Below are positions 8,320-16,843 of a stretch of 64,000 bases of DNA, piece after piece. Numbering within the stretch: the first letter of the stretch is position 1; each line of letters opens with the position of its first letter. This DNA is from Amulumruptor sp947039275 (GTDB taxonomy: Bacteria; Bacteroidota; Bacteroidia; Bacteroidales; Muribaculaceae), in assembly GCA_947039275.1 (NCBI GenBank), contig CAMQYL010000002.1:84217-148216 (forward strand), in the 5' to 3' direction. The notes beneath the pieces were generated by a model. The model had not been told where the DNA came from. It saw only the letters and a program-made list of their open reading frames with translations, and searched no databases. A program made the translations under genes and the position numbers.

Positions 8320-9255
8320 ATGAAACAACGACTAATGCTCCTTGCCATCGCCGTATGTGTATGTGCCGGCATTGTCTCAGCCCAGGGACGCCGCGGCTTG
8401 CGCATCAATGAGGTCATGGTCAAGAATGAGTCAAGCGTCATAGATGATTACGGCCGGCATGCTGCCTGGATAGAGCTGTTCAACTCCACTTTCGGACCCT
8501 TGGAGATTTCAAGCGTCTATCTGACCAACGACCGTAACAATCCCACGATGTACCCTGTGCCTCTTGGTGATGTCAATACCCGCATTCCCAAGCGTCAGCA
8601 TGTTATATTCTGGGCTGACGGAATGCCCAATGACGGAACTTTCCATACTAATTTCGTCCTCATTCCCGGGGCGGACAACTGGATCGGTCTGTATGATGCC
8701 GACGGAAAGACCCTTATTGATGAGGTAACCATCCCGGCTACGCTGCCGTTTGATGCTTCATATGCACGCAAAGTGGACGGTGAAGGTGCTGATAACGACG
8801 CTTCGGCGTGGGAGGTACGTGACGGTAGCACTTCGTCGCTCTATATCACCCCGAGTAGCAACAACATAATCAAGGATACCAACAACAAGGTAGCTACCTT
8901 CAAGGAACTTGATGAGGCTGGAGGCGGTATGACCATCATGGCGATGTGCATCGTATTTTCGGCTCTGCTTGTGCTCTGTATCAGCTTCTATATCATCAAC
9001 AAGATTTCGGCAGCCATATCCAAGAGCAACAAGGCGAAGACCGTGGGTCTTAATCTCAAGGAACTCGCACGTGACGAGCGTCCTGACCACGACACCGGTG
9101 AGGAAATCGCAGCCATTGCCATGGCTCTCCATGAGCATCTTGATGCCCATGACCGTGAGAACACTGTCTTGACTATCAACAAGGTGAAGCGTGCTTACTC
9201 GCCCTGGAGCTCGAAGATTTACACTCTCCGTGAGACACCCAACGTAAACCGTTGA
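8320..9255 (+). CDS. OadG-family gamma subunit with N-terminal lamin-tail domain
   Basis: A 311-residue protein in the slot normally held by the small gamma subunit of the sodium-pumping decarboxylase, which stabilises the complex and anchors it. It has a signal peptide (about residues 1-21), then an extracytoplasmic lamin-tail (LTD)-like beta domain (about 25-185; GLRINEVMVKNES, AAWIELFNST, ISSVYLTND, VIFWADG). A single transmembrane helix follows (about 204-227, MTIMAMCIVFSALLVLC), then a cytoplasmic tail containing EEIAAIAMALHEH, typical of OadG. The neighbours at 31 and 40 bases are the alpha subunit and the biotin carrier. The role of the outer LTD domain is unknown. Confidence 0.85.
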   Translation: MKQRLMLLAIAVCVCAGIVSAQGRRGLRINEVMVKNESSVIDDYGRHAAWIELFNSTFGPLEISSVYLTNDRNNPTMYPVPLGDVNTRIPKRQHVIFWADGMPNDGTFHTNFVLIPGADNWIGLYDADGKTLIDEVTIPATLPFDASYARKVDGEGADNDASAWEVRDGSTSSLYITPSSNNIIKDTNNKVATFKELDEAGGGMTIMAMCIVFSALLVLCISFYIINKISAAISKSNKAKTVGLNLKELARDERPDHDTGEEIAAIAMALHEHLDAHDRENTVLTINKVKRAYSPWSSKIYTLRETPNVNR

Positions 9256-9295
9256 AAGCCATTTCTATTAATCATCCGATAATCAATAACTGTCA

Positions 9296-9730
9296 ATGAA
9301 AGAATATAAATATAAGATCAACGGCAACACCTACAAGGTGTCGGTCGGAGATATTGACAACAACCTTGCCGAGGTTGAAGTCAACGGCACACCTTATCGT
9401 GTGGAAATAGAGGCTCAGAAGAAGCCTGTCACCGTAATCAATACACCGCGACCCACGGCTGCTCCTCGCACACAGACTGGCGAGAAGGTGATTTCAAAGG
9501 CTCCGGCAGCAGCCGGTAAATATCAGGTGACAGCTCCGCTGCCTGGCACTGTGCTCAATATCGTCAAGAAAGTGGGCGATGAAGTCAAGGCTGCCGAGAC
9601 TGTACTGATCCTTGAAGCGATGAAGATGGAAAACGCCATCCATGCAGGCCGCGACGGCAAGATTGCCTCAATCAACGTCAATGCCGGCGACTCTGTGCTC
9701 GAAGGCACTGTGCTGTTTGTGATTGACTGA
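9296..9730 (+). CDS. mmdC: biotin carboxyl carrier protein of the sodium-pumping decarboxylase
   Basis: A 144-residue carrier. The N-terminal ~50 residues (MKEYKYKINGNTYKV) form a small conserved domain, a proline/alanine-rich linker follows (about 50-75), and the last ~70 residues are a biotinyl domain with the EAMKMEN motif; Lys110 is the expected biotinylation site. It shuttles the carboxyl group from the carboxyltransferase to the membrane beta subunit. It lies between the gamma and beta genes of the operon. The symbol follows the methylmalonyl-CoA decarboxylase convention; a GcdC/OadA-type name would be equally defensible. Confidence 0.92.
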   Translation: MKEYKYKINGNTYKVSVGDIDNNLAEVEVNGTPYRVEIEAQKKPVTVINTPRPTAAPRTQTGEKVISKAPAAAGKYQVTAPLPGTVLNIVKKVGDEVKAAETVLILEAMKMENAIHAGRDGKIASINVNAGDSVLEGTVLFVID

Positions 9731-9795
9731 TGTCACTGACATATATCCTTATAATACACGTACACAATAGATTCATCTGCAAGTAAATTAAAGAT

Positions 9796-10953
9796 ATGTC
9801 ATTCAGTGATTTCTTAATGCAAAACCTTCAGCAGTTCTGGCATCTGACAGGCTTCTACAATGCTACTTGGGAGCATTTCGTGATGCTTGCTGTAGGTCTG
9901 TTCTTCATATGGCTTGCCATAAAGAAGGACTTTGAGCCTATGCTGCTGGTGCCTATCGGCTTCGGTATGCTGATAGGTAACATACCCTTCAACGGTGAGG
10001 CAGGACTGGAAATAGGTATCTACGAACAGGGTTCGGTACTCAATATCCTTTACAATGGTGTCAGTGCCGGATGGTATCCTCCTCTGATATTCCTCGGTAT
10101 CGGTGCGATGACCGACTTTACTGCTCTGATAGCCAATCCTAAGCTGATGCTTGTGGGTGCGGCTGCCCAGTTTGGTATCTTCGGTGCTTATATGGTGGCT
10201 CTGCTTCTCGGCTTCGCTCCCGACCAGGCAGGTGCCATCGCTATCATCGGTGGTGCCGATGGTCCTACCGCCATCTTCCTTTCGTCAAAGCTTGCCCCAA
10301 ATCTGATGGGTGCCATTGCCGTTTCGGCTTACTCTTACATGGCTCTTGTGCCTGTGATCCAGCCGCCTATCATGAAGCTGCTGACCACTAAGCATGAGCG
10401 TCTGATCAAGATGAAGCCTGCGCGTGCCGTCTCTCAGAACGAAAAAATCATTTTCCCGATCGTGGGTCTGCTTCTGACATGTTTCGTGGTACCCTCGGGC
10501 ATTCCTCTGCTCGGCATGCTCTTCTTCGGCAATCTGCTGCGTGAGTGCGGCGTGACCACCCGTCTTGCCAAGACAGCAAGCAATGCGTTGACCGATATCG
10601 TGACTATCCTTCTTGGTATGACAGTGGGTGCATCCACTCAGGCATCTGAGTTCCTGACCACCCAGACAATCGGTATCTTCGCCCTTGGTTTCATGGCGTT
10701 TATCATCGCTTCGGCATCAGGTGTGCTGTTTGTCAAGCTGTTCAACCTTTTCTTGCCTCAGGCTAAGAAAATCAATCCGCTTATCGGTAATGCGGGTGTA
10801 TCCGCAGTGCCTATGTCGGCACGTATCTCCAACAATCTTGGATTGCAGTATGATCCGTCAAACTACCTGCTGATGCATGCCATGGGTCCCAATGTGGCTG
10901 GTGTGATCGGTTCGGCAGTAGCTGCGGGTGTGCTTCTCGGATTCCTTGCTTGA
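9796..10953 (+). CDS. mmdB: sodium-translocating decarboxylase beta subunit
   Basis: A 385-residue integral membrane protein of the OadB/MmdB/GcdB family, which decarboxylates carboxybiotin and exports sodium ions. About nine to eleven hydrophobic segments are visible. Conserved stretches include GIGAMTDFTALIANPK, the AIIGGADGPTAIFLSSKLAP motif with the key aspartate, and the C-terminal SNYLLMHAMGPNVAGVIGSA. It is the last gene of the operon, followed 27 bases later by a strong intrinsic terminator. Confidence 0.95.
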   Translation: MSFSDFLMQNLQQFWHLTGFYNATWEHFVMLAVGLFFIWLAIKKDFEPMLLVPIGFGMLIGNIPFNGEAGLEIGIYEQGSVLNILYNGVSAGWYPPLIFLGIGAMTDFTALIANPKLMLVGAAAQFGIFGAYMVALLLGFAPDQAGAIAIIGGADGPTAIFLSSKLAPNLMGAIAVSAYSYMALVPVIQPPIMKLLTTKHERLIKMKPARAVSQNEKIIFPIVGLLLTCFVVPSGIPLLGMLFFGNLLRECGVTTRLAKTASNALTDIVTILLGMTVGASTQASEFLTTQTIGIFALGFMAFIIASASGVLFVKLFNLFLPQAKKINPLIGNAGVSAVPMSARISNNLGLQYDPSNYLLMHAMGPNVAGVIGSAVAAGVLLGFLA

Positions 10954-10980
10954 TACGCGCTCTTTGATACTATAAGATAT

Positions 10981-11034
10981 CCGCCGGGAAAGTGCCAGTC
11001 ATATGATTCGGTCGGCTTTTCCGGCGGTTTTTTT
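10981..11034 (+). terminator. intrinsic terminator of the decarboxylase operon
   Basis: CCGCCGGGAAAG (10981-10992) pairs with CTTTTCCGGCGG (11016-11027) over 12 positions with one G-T wobble, followed directly by seven T residues (11028-11034). Confidence 0.9.
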
Positions 11035-11284
11035 ATCCATCCAAACAATATCGATTTTTACAGGCATTACTTTACACAAGATTTCGGATGTAACGCAGCA
11101 GTGACATAGCTGTCATAGATGATTGTATTGACCTCTGAGGAAAATTTTTAGACTTACTTAGAACCATATCACTGCTAATGCGTTATAAAATGTGAAAGGC
11201 ATCGTGAGACTGCATTATTACATCTCTTCACTGACTTGCGCAGACTCATTAATCACATCAATTCAGCTAATTCATAAGCACCTG
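11035..11284. other. non-coding gap between the terminator and the small conserved gene
   Basis: A 250-base AT-rich gap. No full TAnnTTTG promoter box was found. A small perfect palindrome TGACA-tagc-TGTCA lies at 11102-11115 and could be an operator, but it is too short to be persuasive. An upstream in-frame extension of the next gene to 11192 exists but looks non-coding. Confidence 0.3.
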
Positions 11285-11632
11285 ATGATAACAAAAGAAG
11301 TAATTGACAGCATATACAAGCAGTACAAGTCAAGGCCGTCAAGCCCTGACACGTTGAATTTGGGACTATTGTTTCAGTACGCTATCGACAATCACGCGAT
11401 ATTTGTTGACGATGGCAATCTGGTCATTGACAGTGTGAGCCCAGACAGCCCGTTTCATACAATACCGCTCAGCAATATACATGAAATCGTGGAGTTTGAA
11501 AACTCAATAGCGGTTGTGCTTCACTCGTCCATAATATTCCTCAACAAACATGATGATGCCGTGCATGTACATCTCCGCATGCAGAAACCGTCGCTGCTTG
11601 ACCGTGCCAAGGATAAGATCCGCCGTCACTGA
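11285..11632 (+). CDS. conserved hypothetical protein, 115 residues
   Basis: I do not recognise a named domain. From the ATG at 11285 (MITKEVIDSIYKQY) the product is a small soluble protein with an N-terminal helix, a mid-section that reads like beta strands (HAIFVDDGNLVIDSV, SNIHEIVEFENSIAVVLHSSIIFLN), and a basic C-terminus (LLDRAKDKIRRH). The upstream alternative start at 11192 would add 31 residues with no family-like character, so the internal ATG is preferred. It is a lone gene about 110 bases before tcdA. It resembles small conserved Bacteroidales proteins of unknown role, judged only by eye. Confidence 0.6.
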   Translation: MITKEVIDSIYKQYKSRPSSPDTLNLGLLFQYAIDNHAIFVDDGNLVIDSVSPDSPFHTIPLSNIHEIVEFENSIAVVLHSSIIFLNKHDDAVHVHLRMQKPSLLDRAKDKIRRH

Positions 11633-11745
11633 TAGGAGGTTTTGGCTATAATAGCATCATCACTCTCTGTTTGTGATTATGTCAATCATCCAGTGATATC
11701 GCTGGCATATTTCTTAAAATTCATCATACCTATACGCCTCCCCAT

Positions 11746-12528
11746 ATGAGAGACATGATATTTAACCGCACCCTGCGCCTGATCGGACGTAAAGCATTTA
11801 CGCGTCTTAGCGAATCAAAAGTCATAGTATTAGGCATCGGAGGCGTCGGAAGCTGGACTGCCGAGGCTCTCGCTCGTTCAGGCGTGTCCCACATCACTAT
11901 AGTCGATGCTGACAGGGTAGCGGTAAGCAATATCAACAGACAGCTACCGGCATTGATGTCGACTGTCAACAATGCCAAGGTGGAGATCATGGGGCAGCGG
12001 ATACTTGACATGGATCCTCGTATAGGGGTCAAATGCATGGAAATGCGTTATGATGCCGATACTGCCTCGCGGTTTGACTTAAATAGCTATGACTATGTGA
12101 TAGACTGCATAGATTCGCTGGCTGACAAGGCACTCCTTATAAATAATGCTACACGATCGACTGCCACATTGTTCTCATCCATGGGTGCGGCACTGAAGCT
12201 TGACCCTTCGCGCATAAAGGTAGCAACAGACATCTCTAAAGTACAAGGATGCAAACTGGCTGCTGCTTTGCGTCATAAATTCAAAAAAATAGGGAAATAT
12301 CCGGCTCATAAATTCAAGTGTGTGTACTCTGATGAGGTACTTCCTAACCATGATGATGCCCCTGATGATGAAACCGGGGGTATGACTTTTGGCAAGGTTG
12401 TCACCAACGGAGCCATATGCCACATCACAGCTATTTTTGGCATGACACTCGCTTCGCTTGTCATCAATGACGTGGTGGATAAGTGCCGTCAGGAAGAGGC
12501 TTTATGCCCCGAAGAAGAGGTTGAATAG
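11746..12528 (+). CDS. tcdA: tRNA threonylcarbamoyladenosine dehydratase
   Basis: A ThiF/E1-like enzyme that uses ATP to cyclise t6A37 in tRNA to ct6A. The 260-residue protein has the Rossmann ATP-binding motif VLGIGGVGSWTAEALARSG (about residues 29-47), VDADRVAVSNINRQ for magnesium/ATP binding, and DCIDSLADKALLI. The CsdL/TcdA type lacks the extra domains of ubiquitin E1 enzymes, and the length fits. It stands alone between an unknown small gene and asnA. Confidence 0.9.
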   Translation: MRDMIFNRTLRLIGRKAFTRLSESKVIVLGIGGVGSWTAEALARSGVSHITIVDADRVAVSNINRQLPALMSTVNNAKVEIMGQRILDMDPRIGVKCMEMRYDADTASRFDLNSYDYVIDCIDSLADKALLINNATRSTATLFSSMGAALKLDPSRIKVATDISKVQGCKLAAALRHKFKKIGKYPAHKFKCVYSDEVLPNHDDAPDDETGGMTFGKVVTNGAICHITAIFGMTLASLVINDVVDKCRQEEALCPEEEVE

Positions 12529-12552
12529 GCAATTGTTGCATTTGCGTGTCTT

Positions 12553-12588
12553 TTTGTTAGGAAAAGTGGGATAAAAGCGTTAAATTTG
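12553..12588 (+). promoter_or_regulatory. promoter of asnA
   Basis: TTTG (12553-12556) and TAAATTTG (12581-12588), separated by 24 bases, match the Bacteroidetes -33/-7 boxes with somewhat long spacing. The ATG of asnA is 61 bases downstream. Confidence 0.5.
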
Positions 12589-12649
12589 CACATGATTTGA
12601 GTATATATCAAATCAAAATGTATTGACAACTGCAAATATCAGCCAACTA

Positions 12650-13684
12650 ATGTCACTAATCATCCCACGCAAATACAAGCAGAAACTTCTTGCCGAGACC
12701 ACAGAGGTCGCCATCAAATCAATCAAAGATGCCTTTCAGATCAAGCTTGCCGAGGCATTGAACCTGAGGCGTGTGACAGCCCCGTTGTTCGTGCTGTCGG
12801 GTACGGGACTAAATGATAACCTTAACGGTGTAGAGCAGCCTGTATCGTTCAATATCGCATGTATGGACGGACGCAAGGCGGAGGTAGTGCATTCGCTGGC
12901 AAAGTGGAAGCGCACGAAGCTCGCAGCCTACGACATCGCTCCCGGCTACGGACTTTACACCGACATGAACGCTATCCGCACCAGCGAAGACCTCGACAAT
13001 CTGCATTCGCTGTATGTGGACCAGTGGGACTGGGAACAGACCATCCGCCCCGATGACCGTAACCTCAATTATCTGAAAGAAACCGTAAAGAAGATATACA
13101 ATGCTGTCCGTGAGGTCGAGATGATGATATATAAGCAGTTTCCGCACATCACGCCTCAACTCCCTGAGAATCTAAAATTCATACACACCGAAGAACTTCT
13201 GCGCGAATATCCAAATCTCAGCGCGAAAGACCGTGAGACCGAGGCAGCACGCAAGTATGGCGCAATATTTCTCATCGGCATAGGTGCTGATCTCTCTACT
13301 GGCGAACCTCATGACGGACGTTCTCCTGACTATGATGACTGGATTACCCCTAACAGCGACGGCTATACAGGACTCAATGGTGACCTGATATTGTGGAATC
13401 CTATTTTGGAGACAGGATTTGAATTGTCGTCGATGGGTATCCGTGTTGACAGCGATTCGCTCAAGAAGCAGCTGGCTATACGAAATGCCGAGGACCGTCT
13501 CGGACTCAACTTCCATAAATCGCTTGTCGGCGGCGAGCTGCCTGCATCTATGGGTGGCGGCATAGGACAGAGCCGCCTCTGCATGTTCCTGTTACAGAAA
13601 GCACATATAGGCGAAGTGCAGGCATCTATCTGGCCCGAAGACCAGATGGAAGCATGCAAGAAAGCAGGCATAGAGCTGATTTGA
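12650..13684 (+). CDS. asnA: aspartate-ammonia ligase
   Basis: Makes asparagine from aspartate, ammonia and ATP. The 344-residue protein resembles class II tRNA synthetase catalytic domains. Conserved blocks include FVLSGTGLNDNLNG, EVVHSLAKWKR, SLYVDQWDWE, PDYDDWITPNSDG, ELSSMGIRVD and MGGGIGQSRLCMFLLQ. The ATG at 12650 was chosen because it matches the usual family N-terminus; a TTG nine codons upstream is the alternative. It is monocistronic, with its own promoter and a long hairpin after the stop. Confidence 0.95.
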   Translation: MSLIIPRKYKQKLLAETTEVAIKSIKDAFQIKLAEALNLRRVTAPLFVLSGTGLNDNLNGVEQPVSFNIACMDGRKAEVVHSLAKWKRTKLAAYDIAPGYGLYTDMNAIRTSEDLDNLHSLYVDQWDWEQTIRPDDRNLNYLKETVKKIYNAVREVEMMIYKQFPHITPQLPENLKFIHTEELLREYPNLSAKDRETEAARKYGAIFLIGIGADLSTGEPHDGRSPDYDDWITPNSDGYTGLNGDLILWNPILETGFELSSMGIRVDSDSLKKQLAIRNAEDRLGLNFHKSLVGGELPASMGGGIGQSRLCMFLLQKAHIGEVQASIWPEDQMEACKKAGIELI

Positions 13685-13710
13685 TTGGCATAACCTGCCG
13701 TTTAAGCTTT

Positions 13711-13764
13711 AATCAATCGCAATTGGCGTTAGTGAATAAACGTTAATTGCGATTGATTTTGTTT
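13711..13764 (+). terminator. hairpin terminator after asnA
   Basis: AATCAATCGCAATT (13711-13724) is perfectly repeated in inverse as AATTGCGATTGATT (13745-13758). The stem extends inward by further pairs with two G-T wobbles (CGTT/AACG). A T-rich stretch ending TTTTGTTT follows. This fits a terminator of asnA, although the pairing is AT-rich. Confidence 0.65.
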
Positions 13765-13794
13765 AATTAGTGTGTTATAAGGATATATTGTGGC

Positions 13795-13802
13795 TAACTT
13801 TG
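13795..13802 (+). promoter_or_regulatory. -7 box for the acyl-CoA synthetase gene
   Basis: TAACTTTG matches TAnnTTTG and lies 41 bases before the ATG at 13844. It argues against a start at the upstream TTG (13790), which would put the box inside the coding region. No clear -33 element. Confidence 0.5.
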
Positions 13803-13843
13803 CTCTGATTATCCTATTCATTGCAGCAACACTACGGATACAT

Positions 13844-15652
13844 ATGGATAACATATTGACACATCTGACACAGACCCAGGCAGCCAAGTATGGCGTTCGC
13901 AGGGCTATGGGGTATTATACCACTCAAGATGGACTTCATGAACCGCTTGGCTGGAACGATCTGGCAGAAAGGGTGGACTGGCTGGCTGCCGGGATACTCA
14001 GACTGAAAGTGGGGGTGCAGGAATGTATTGCTGTCTTTTCGGAGAACATGCGCGAGGTCGTGATGACAGATCTTGCGGCATATAGGATTCGCGTTATTCC
14101 TGTATCTATATATGCGACGAGCAGCCATGACCAGGTCAAATATATCGTTGATGACGCCAAGGCGACTGTATTGTTCGTGGGAGATGAGGCTCAGTACAGA
14201 CTCGCTCTGCGTATCGCAGATGAATGCAAGAGCGTCCGTCAGATAGTCCGCTACGGCAATATAGCGAGGAATCCTCAGGATGCCTGCTCTATATCGTTTG
14301 AGGAGTTGCTTGATATCGGACGCAAAGCGTCTGCGGATGTCATTGATGAAGTCAGGGCGCGAAGCATGGCGGCTGTCCCTGACGATATCGCCACTCTGAT
14401 CTACACATCCGGTACTACCGGGGAGCCTAAAGGCGCCATTTTGCCGCATTCATGCTTTAATGCGGCTCTAACTATACATAGAGAGAGGTTGACAACTCTC
14501 AGTGAGAAAGACACTTCGCTCTGTTTTCTGCCTTTGAGTCATATTTTTGAAAAGGCTTGGACATACTTCTGCCTCTATAGGGGAATGTATGTAACCATCA
14601 ACCATGATCCCAAGGAGATACAAAAAGCCATCCGCGAGGTGCGCCCGACCTGCATGTGCAGTGTGCCCCGTTTCTGGGAAAAAGCATATCTTGCTATAGA
14701 GGAGCAGGTATTGAAGATGCCGCCACTCAAGCGTAAACTGGTAATGCACGCTCTCAAGATCGGGCGTAAACGTAATCTTGACTACGTGCGCCTCGGGCGT
14801 AAGGTGCCGGCTCTGCTTGAAAGCCGCTATAAGTTTTTTGACAAGCGTATATTCGGTCCTGTCCGCAAAGCGATTGGCATAGACCATGGCAACATATTCC
14901 CTACGGCAGGCGCTCCGCTATCTCCGTCGATAGTGACATTTTTCCACAGCATGGGGCTGAATATCGTTATCGGATACGGACTGTCGGAAACCACGGCTAC
15001 AGTGACCTGTTTTCCCGAATTCGGTTACGTCATAGGTTCGGTTGGCACTGTCATGCCGGAAGTGGAGGTGAAGATAGGAGAAAACAATGAGATATTGGTC
15101 AAGGGTCCTACTGTGATGCGCGGTTATCTCAACAAGCCACAAGCCACAGCCGAGGCGTTCACTGCTGACAGATGGTTTCGCACTGGCGATGCCGGGCATT
15201 TTGATGCGGCTGGCGCTCTTGTGTTGACTGACCGTATCAAGGATTTGTTCAAGACGAGCAATGGAAAATACATCGCACCGCAGGTGCTTGAAAGCCGTCT
15301 TGTGCAGGACAGGTATATAGACCAGGTGGTGGTCATCGGTGACCGCCGCAAGTATGTGACTGCAATAATAATCCCGGCTTTTGACGCACTGAAGGAATAT
15401 GCACGCCAGAAGCATATCCAATATAAGGATCTGGCAGAGTTGGTCAAAAACGGAGACATCCGCCATATGATTGGGGCGCGCATAGAGCGTTTGCAGCAAG
15501 GGCTGCCAGGATTCGAGCGCATTAAAAAGTTCACTCTCTTGCCTGAAGCGTTCAGCATGGAACGTGGAGAACTGACCAATACGCTCAAGATTAAACGTCC
15601 CGTAATCAATGCGCGTTATTCGCGTGAGATTGACGAGATGTATGATATGTGA
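13844..15652 (+). CDS. long-chain fatty acid-CoA ligase (AMP-forming)
   Basis: A 602-residue adenylate-forming enzyme that activates fatty acids with ATP and CoA. The AMP-binding P-loop-like motif IYTSGTTGEPKGAILPHS begins near residue 186, the A5-type motif GYGLSETTATVTCFPE is present, and the C-terminal subdomain has the ATP-contacting RTGDAGHFDAAGALVLTDRIKD-type segment followed by the KTSNGKYIAPQVLE lysine region. Length and layout fit FadD15/Acsl-like synthetases. The start follows the promoter box at 13795. The next gene, prfB, begins 56 bases downstream. Confidence 0.9.
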   Translation: MDNILTHLTQTQAAKYGVRRAMGYYTTQDGLHEPLGWNDLAERVDWLAAGILRLKVGVQECIAVFSENMREVVMTDLAAYRIRVIPVSIYATSSHDQVKYIVDDAKATVLFVGDEAQYRLALRIADECKSVRQIVRYGNIARNPQDACSISFEELLDIGRKASADVIDEVRARSMAAVPDDIATLIYTSGTTGEPKGAILPHSCFNAALTIHRERLTTLSEKDTSLCFLPLSHIFEKAWTYFCLYRGMYVTINHDPKEIQKAIREVRPTCMCSVPRFWEKAYLAIEEQVLKMPPLKRKLVMHALKIGRKRNLDYVRLGRKVPALLESRYKFFDKRIFGPVRKAIGIDHGNIFPTAGAPLSPSIVTFFHSMGLNIVIGYGLSETTATVTCFPEFGYVIGSVGTVMPEVEVKIGENNEILVKGPTVMRGYLNKPQATAEAFTADRWFRTGDAGHFDAAGALVLTDRIKDLFKTSNGKYIAPQVLESRLVQDRYIDQVVVIGDRRKYVTAIIIPAFDALKEYARQKHIQYKDLAELVKNGDIRHMIGARIERLQQGLPGFERIKKFTLLPEAFSMERGELTNTLKIKRPVINARYSREIDEMYDM

Positions 15653-15708
15653 CAACAGAGACTGTAATATATATTATTAACCAAACCCAATTAACGTCCG
15701 GAATAATC

Positions 15709-16828
15709 ATGATTACCCCCGAACAGCTAAAAGAGACCTTTGAGCGCAAGCTGGCGCTGAGGAGGTATCTTTGACATCGACAGCAAGAAAATAGAAGTAG
15801 AGGAGGAAGAACTCCGCACACATGTGCCCGACTTCTGGGAGCATCCCAAGGAGGCTCAGGCACAGATGAAGAAAATCAAGGACATCCAGGCATGGATTGA
15901 CGGATATAACGAAATCGATAAGGCTACCGAAGAACTACAGCTCGCATGGGACTTCCTCAAAGAGGGCATAGTGGAGGAGTCGGAGCTTGATGCGTTGTAT
16001 GCCTCGACTATCGAGAAAATCGAGTCGCTCGAGTTGCGTAACATGTTGCGCCGCGAGGAGGACAAGATGGATGCCGTAATCAAGATCAACTCAGGTGCCG
16101 GCGGTACAGAAAGCCAGGACTGGGCACAGATGCTCATGCGCATGTATCTGCGCTGGGCTGAGAAGCATGGCTACAAGACATCCATCGCCAACCTGCTTGA
16201 GGGTGATGAGGCTGGAATCAAGTCCTGTACCATCAATATCGAAGGCGCGTTTGCCTATGGCTATCTCAAAAGTGAGAACGGTGTGCACCGACTCGTGCGT
16301 GTATCTCCATATAATGCGCAGGGCAAGCGTATGACCTCGTTTGCGAGCGTATTCGTGACCCCGCTGGTAGATGACACTATCGAGGTCAAGGTAGAGCAGG
16401 CACTCATATCGTGGGATACCTTCCGAAGTGGTGGCGCCGGCGGTCAGAACGTCAACAAGGTGGAATCAGGTGTGCGTCTGCGCTACCAGTTTACCGATCC
16501 CTATACCGGGGAAAAAGAGGAAATCCTCATTGAGAACACTGAGACCCGCGACCAGCCTAAGAACAAGGAGAACGCTCTGCGTCAGTTGCGCTCCATACTC
16601 TATGAGAAGGAGCTCCAGCACCGCATGCAGGAGCAGGCAAAGATTGAGGCAGGCAAGATGAAAATCGAGTGGGGCAGTCAGATACGCAGCTACGTGTTTG
16701 ATGACCGCCGTGTCAAGGATCACCGCACCAACCACCAGACCAGTGATGTCAATGGTGTCATGGACGGAGACATTGACGAGTTCATCAAGGCATACCTGAT
16801 GGAATTTGCCGGAAATGAGCCGCAATAA
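15709..16828 (+). CDS. prfB: peptide chain release factor 2, with programmed +1 frameshift
   Basis: Recognises UGA and UAA stop codons and triggers peptide release. The reading frame starts at ATG 15709, runs 21 codons to an in-frame TGA (15772-15774), and continues in the +1 frame from GAC at 15773 to the stop at 16828, giving 372 residues. The slip site is AGGAGG TAT CTT TGA C, with the same spacing as the classical prfB site. The GGQ catalytic motif is at about residues 244-246 in GGAGGQNVNKVESG. The stop-codon-reading tripeptide position holds SPY (about 199-201), where E. coli has SPF. The zero-frame stop gives autoregulation by RF2 levels. Confidence 0.95.
15760..15775 (+). promoter_or_regulatory. 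prfB programmed frameshift site
   Basis: Internal Shine-Dalgarno-like AGGAGG (15760-15765), then TAT, the slippery CTT (15769-15771) and TGA followed by C. The ribosome shifts by one base at CTT-T. Low RF2 favours the shift and full-length synthesis. Confidence 0.95.
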
Positions 16829-16843
16829 CCTGATAAAAATTTG

